Below, piece by piece: positions 42,201 to 42,443 of a stretch of 42,443 nucleotides of DNA (positions within the stretch are counted from its first letter, which is position 1; each line of letters begins with the position of its first letter). A program made the position numbers and the translations under genes. The notes below the pieces were generated by a model. That model saw only the letters and a list, made by a program, of their open reading frames with translations. It made no database searches and was not told the DNA's origin. Source of the DNA: CAZAFL01 sp964484465 (GTDB taxonomy: Bacteria > Bacteroidota > Ignavibacteria > UBA10030 > SZUA-254); contig CAZAFL010000028.1 of assembly GCA_964484465.1 (NCBI GenBank), positions 1-42,443 of the forward strand. Reading direction: 5' to 3'.

Positions 42201-42260
42201 GTTATACAATATAATATATAACAATGAGAAAGTCAAGAGATAAATGAAAAATATTCTTGC

Positions 42261-42443
42261 CTAATTTTTGTAAGTAGTATTACAGTAGGGGTGCGCAAGT
42301 TGGGCATTTTCAATATTACCAAGCCCCCCATCTTCTTTTCTCTCTATGTGGTCGAATGTCATTGCGTTTTCATGAAGGCGAGCATGGCAAATTTTACATC
42401 TTATTCGCTTTTCTAGTGCCTCTCTGATGAATACGGCTGATTT
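42261..42443 (-). CDS. HNH endonuclease, C-terminal part (cut by window edge)
   Basis: The last 60 codons of a gene entering from the right read 'REALEKRIRCKICHARLHEN', 'AMTFDHIERKEDGGLGNIEN' and 'AQLAHPYCNTTYKN' before a TAG at 42261. The CxxC pair, the 'DHIERKEDGG' core with its Asp-His, and 'HPYCN' make an HNH (beta-beta-alpha-Me) nuclease. The form is like the C-terminus of DUF262-linked or GmrSD-type HNH proteins used in phage defence, but the N-terminal part needed to decide is outside the window. Confidence 0.7.
   Translation of the reverse strand, partial: KSAVFIREALEKRIRCKICHARLHENAMTFDHIERKEDGGLGNIENAQLAHPYCNTTYKN

Noticed and set aside
1..42443. Search for CRISPR arrays, tRNA and rRNA genes
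   Set aside because: No regularly spaced repeats of 25-40 bases, and no tRNA- or rRNA-like segments were noticed by eye; a covariance-model scan would be decisive.

Overview
The window looks like a Bacteroidota/Chlorobi-type genome, most likely Ignavibacteria or a close relative. The strongest evidence is a secreted beta-propeller (5939-8218) whose last ~85 residues form a type IX secretion (Por) sorting domain of the 'LDQNYPNPFNP' kind typical of that group. Base composition is moderate, Shine-Dalgarno sites are present but uneven, and no rRNA, tRNA or CRISPR array was seen. It reads as ordinary chromosome with scattered gene decay and one scaffold gap (100 N at 34888-34987). Both ends cut through genes.

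Layout. 1-115: start of a YncE-like gene leaving the left edge. 509-2495: a tight metal-resistance operon, ArsR regulator, MerT transporter with a large extra C-terminal domain, and a CopZ-type Fe-S/Zn chaperone. 2694-3862: a small alpha/beta-barrel protein, an ORF6N protein, short gene remnants and a palindromic repeat. 3972-5818: psuK-psuG for pseudouridine breakdown. 5939-11369: two exported proteins, an SQR-like flavoprotein and a small unknown. 11531-17251: DUF2630, a MATE pump, a Ser/Thr kinase with TolB-like and TPR domains followed by a decayed tandem copy, DUF4242 and a 1-Cys peroxiredoxin. 17524-20887: ABC exporter, MoaD/ThiS-like carrier and Asp-box propeller. 21023-28250: many small accessory proteins (DUF1801, SnoaL, two VOC proteins, YciI, DUF1905, zinc ribbon), an S15 peptidase and a pirin.

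28299-34581 is the most interesting part. CHAD (split in two by one in-frame stop), SixA, two tandem thymidylate-kinase-like P-loop proteins and Ppx/GppA form one operon, and an organophosphate:phosphate antiporter gene follows. Upstream of the operon and of the antiporter lie nearly the same regulatory sequence: four TTAACA-like hexamers at exact 11-bp spacing, then ATCGTA one more 11-bp step on. This is the architecture of a PhoP/PhoB box. I infer a small phosphate-starvation regulon linking polyphosphate handling, nucleotide-kinase-like enzymes and organophosphate uptake.

34663-40913: a PepSY protein, TolC-type outer-membrane protein, adaptor and RND pump in one minus-strand operon. The scaffold gap at the pump's 3' end is flanked by the same 55 bp on both sides, so it is probably no real gap; beyond it lies the C-terminal remnant of a YncE-like protein. 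41000-42443: mobile or defence-like edge, with an IS1-like transposase whose ribosome site lies in a hairpin, a small HTH protein and the C-terminus of an HNH endonuclease.
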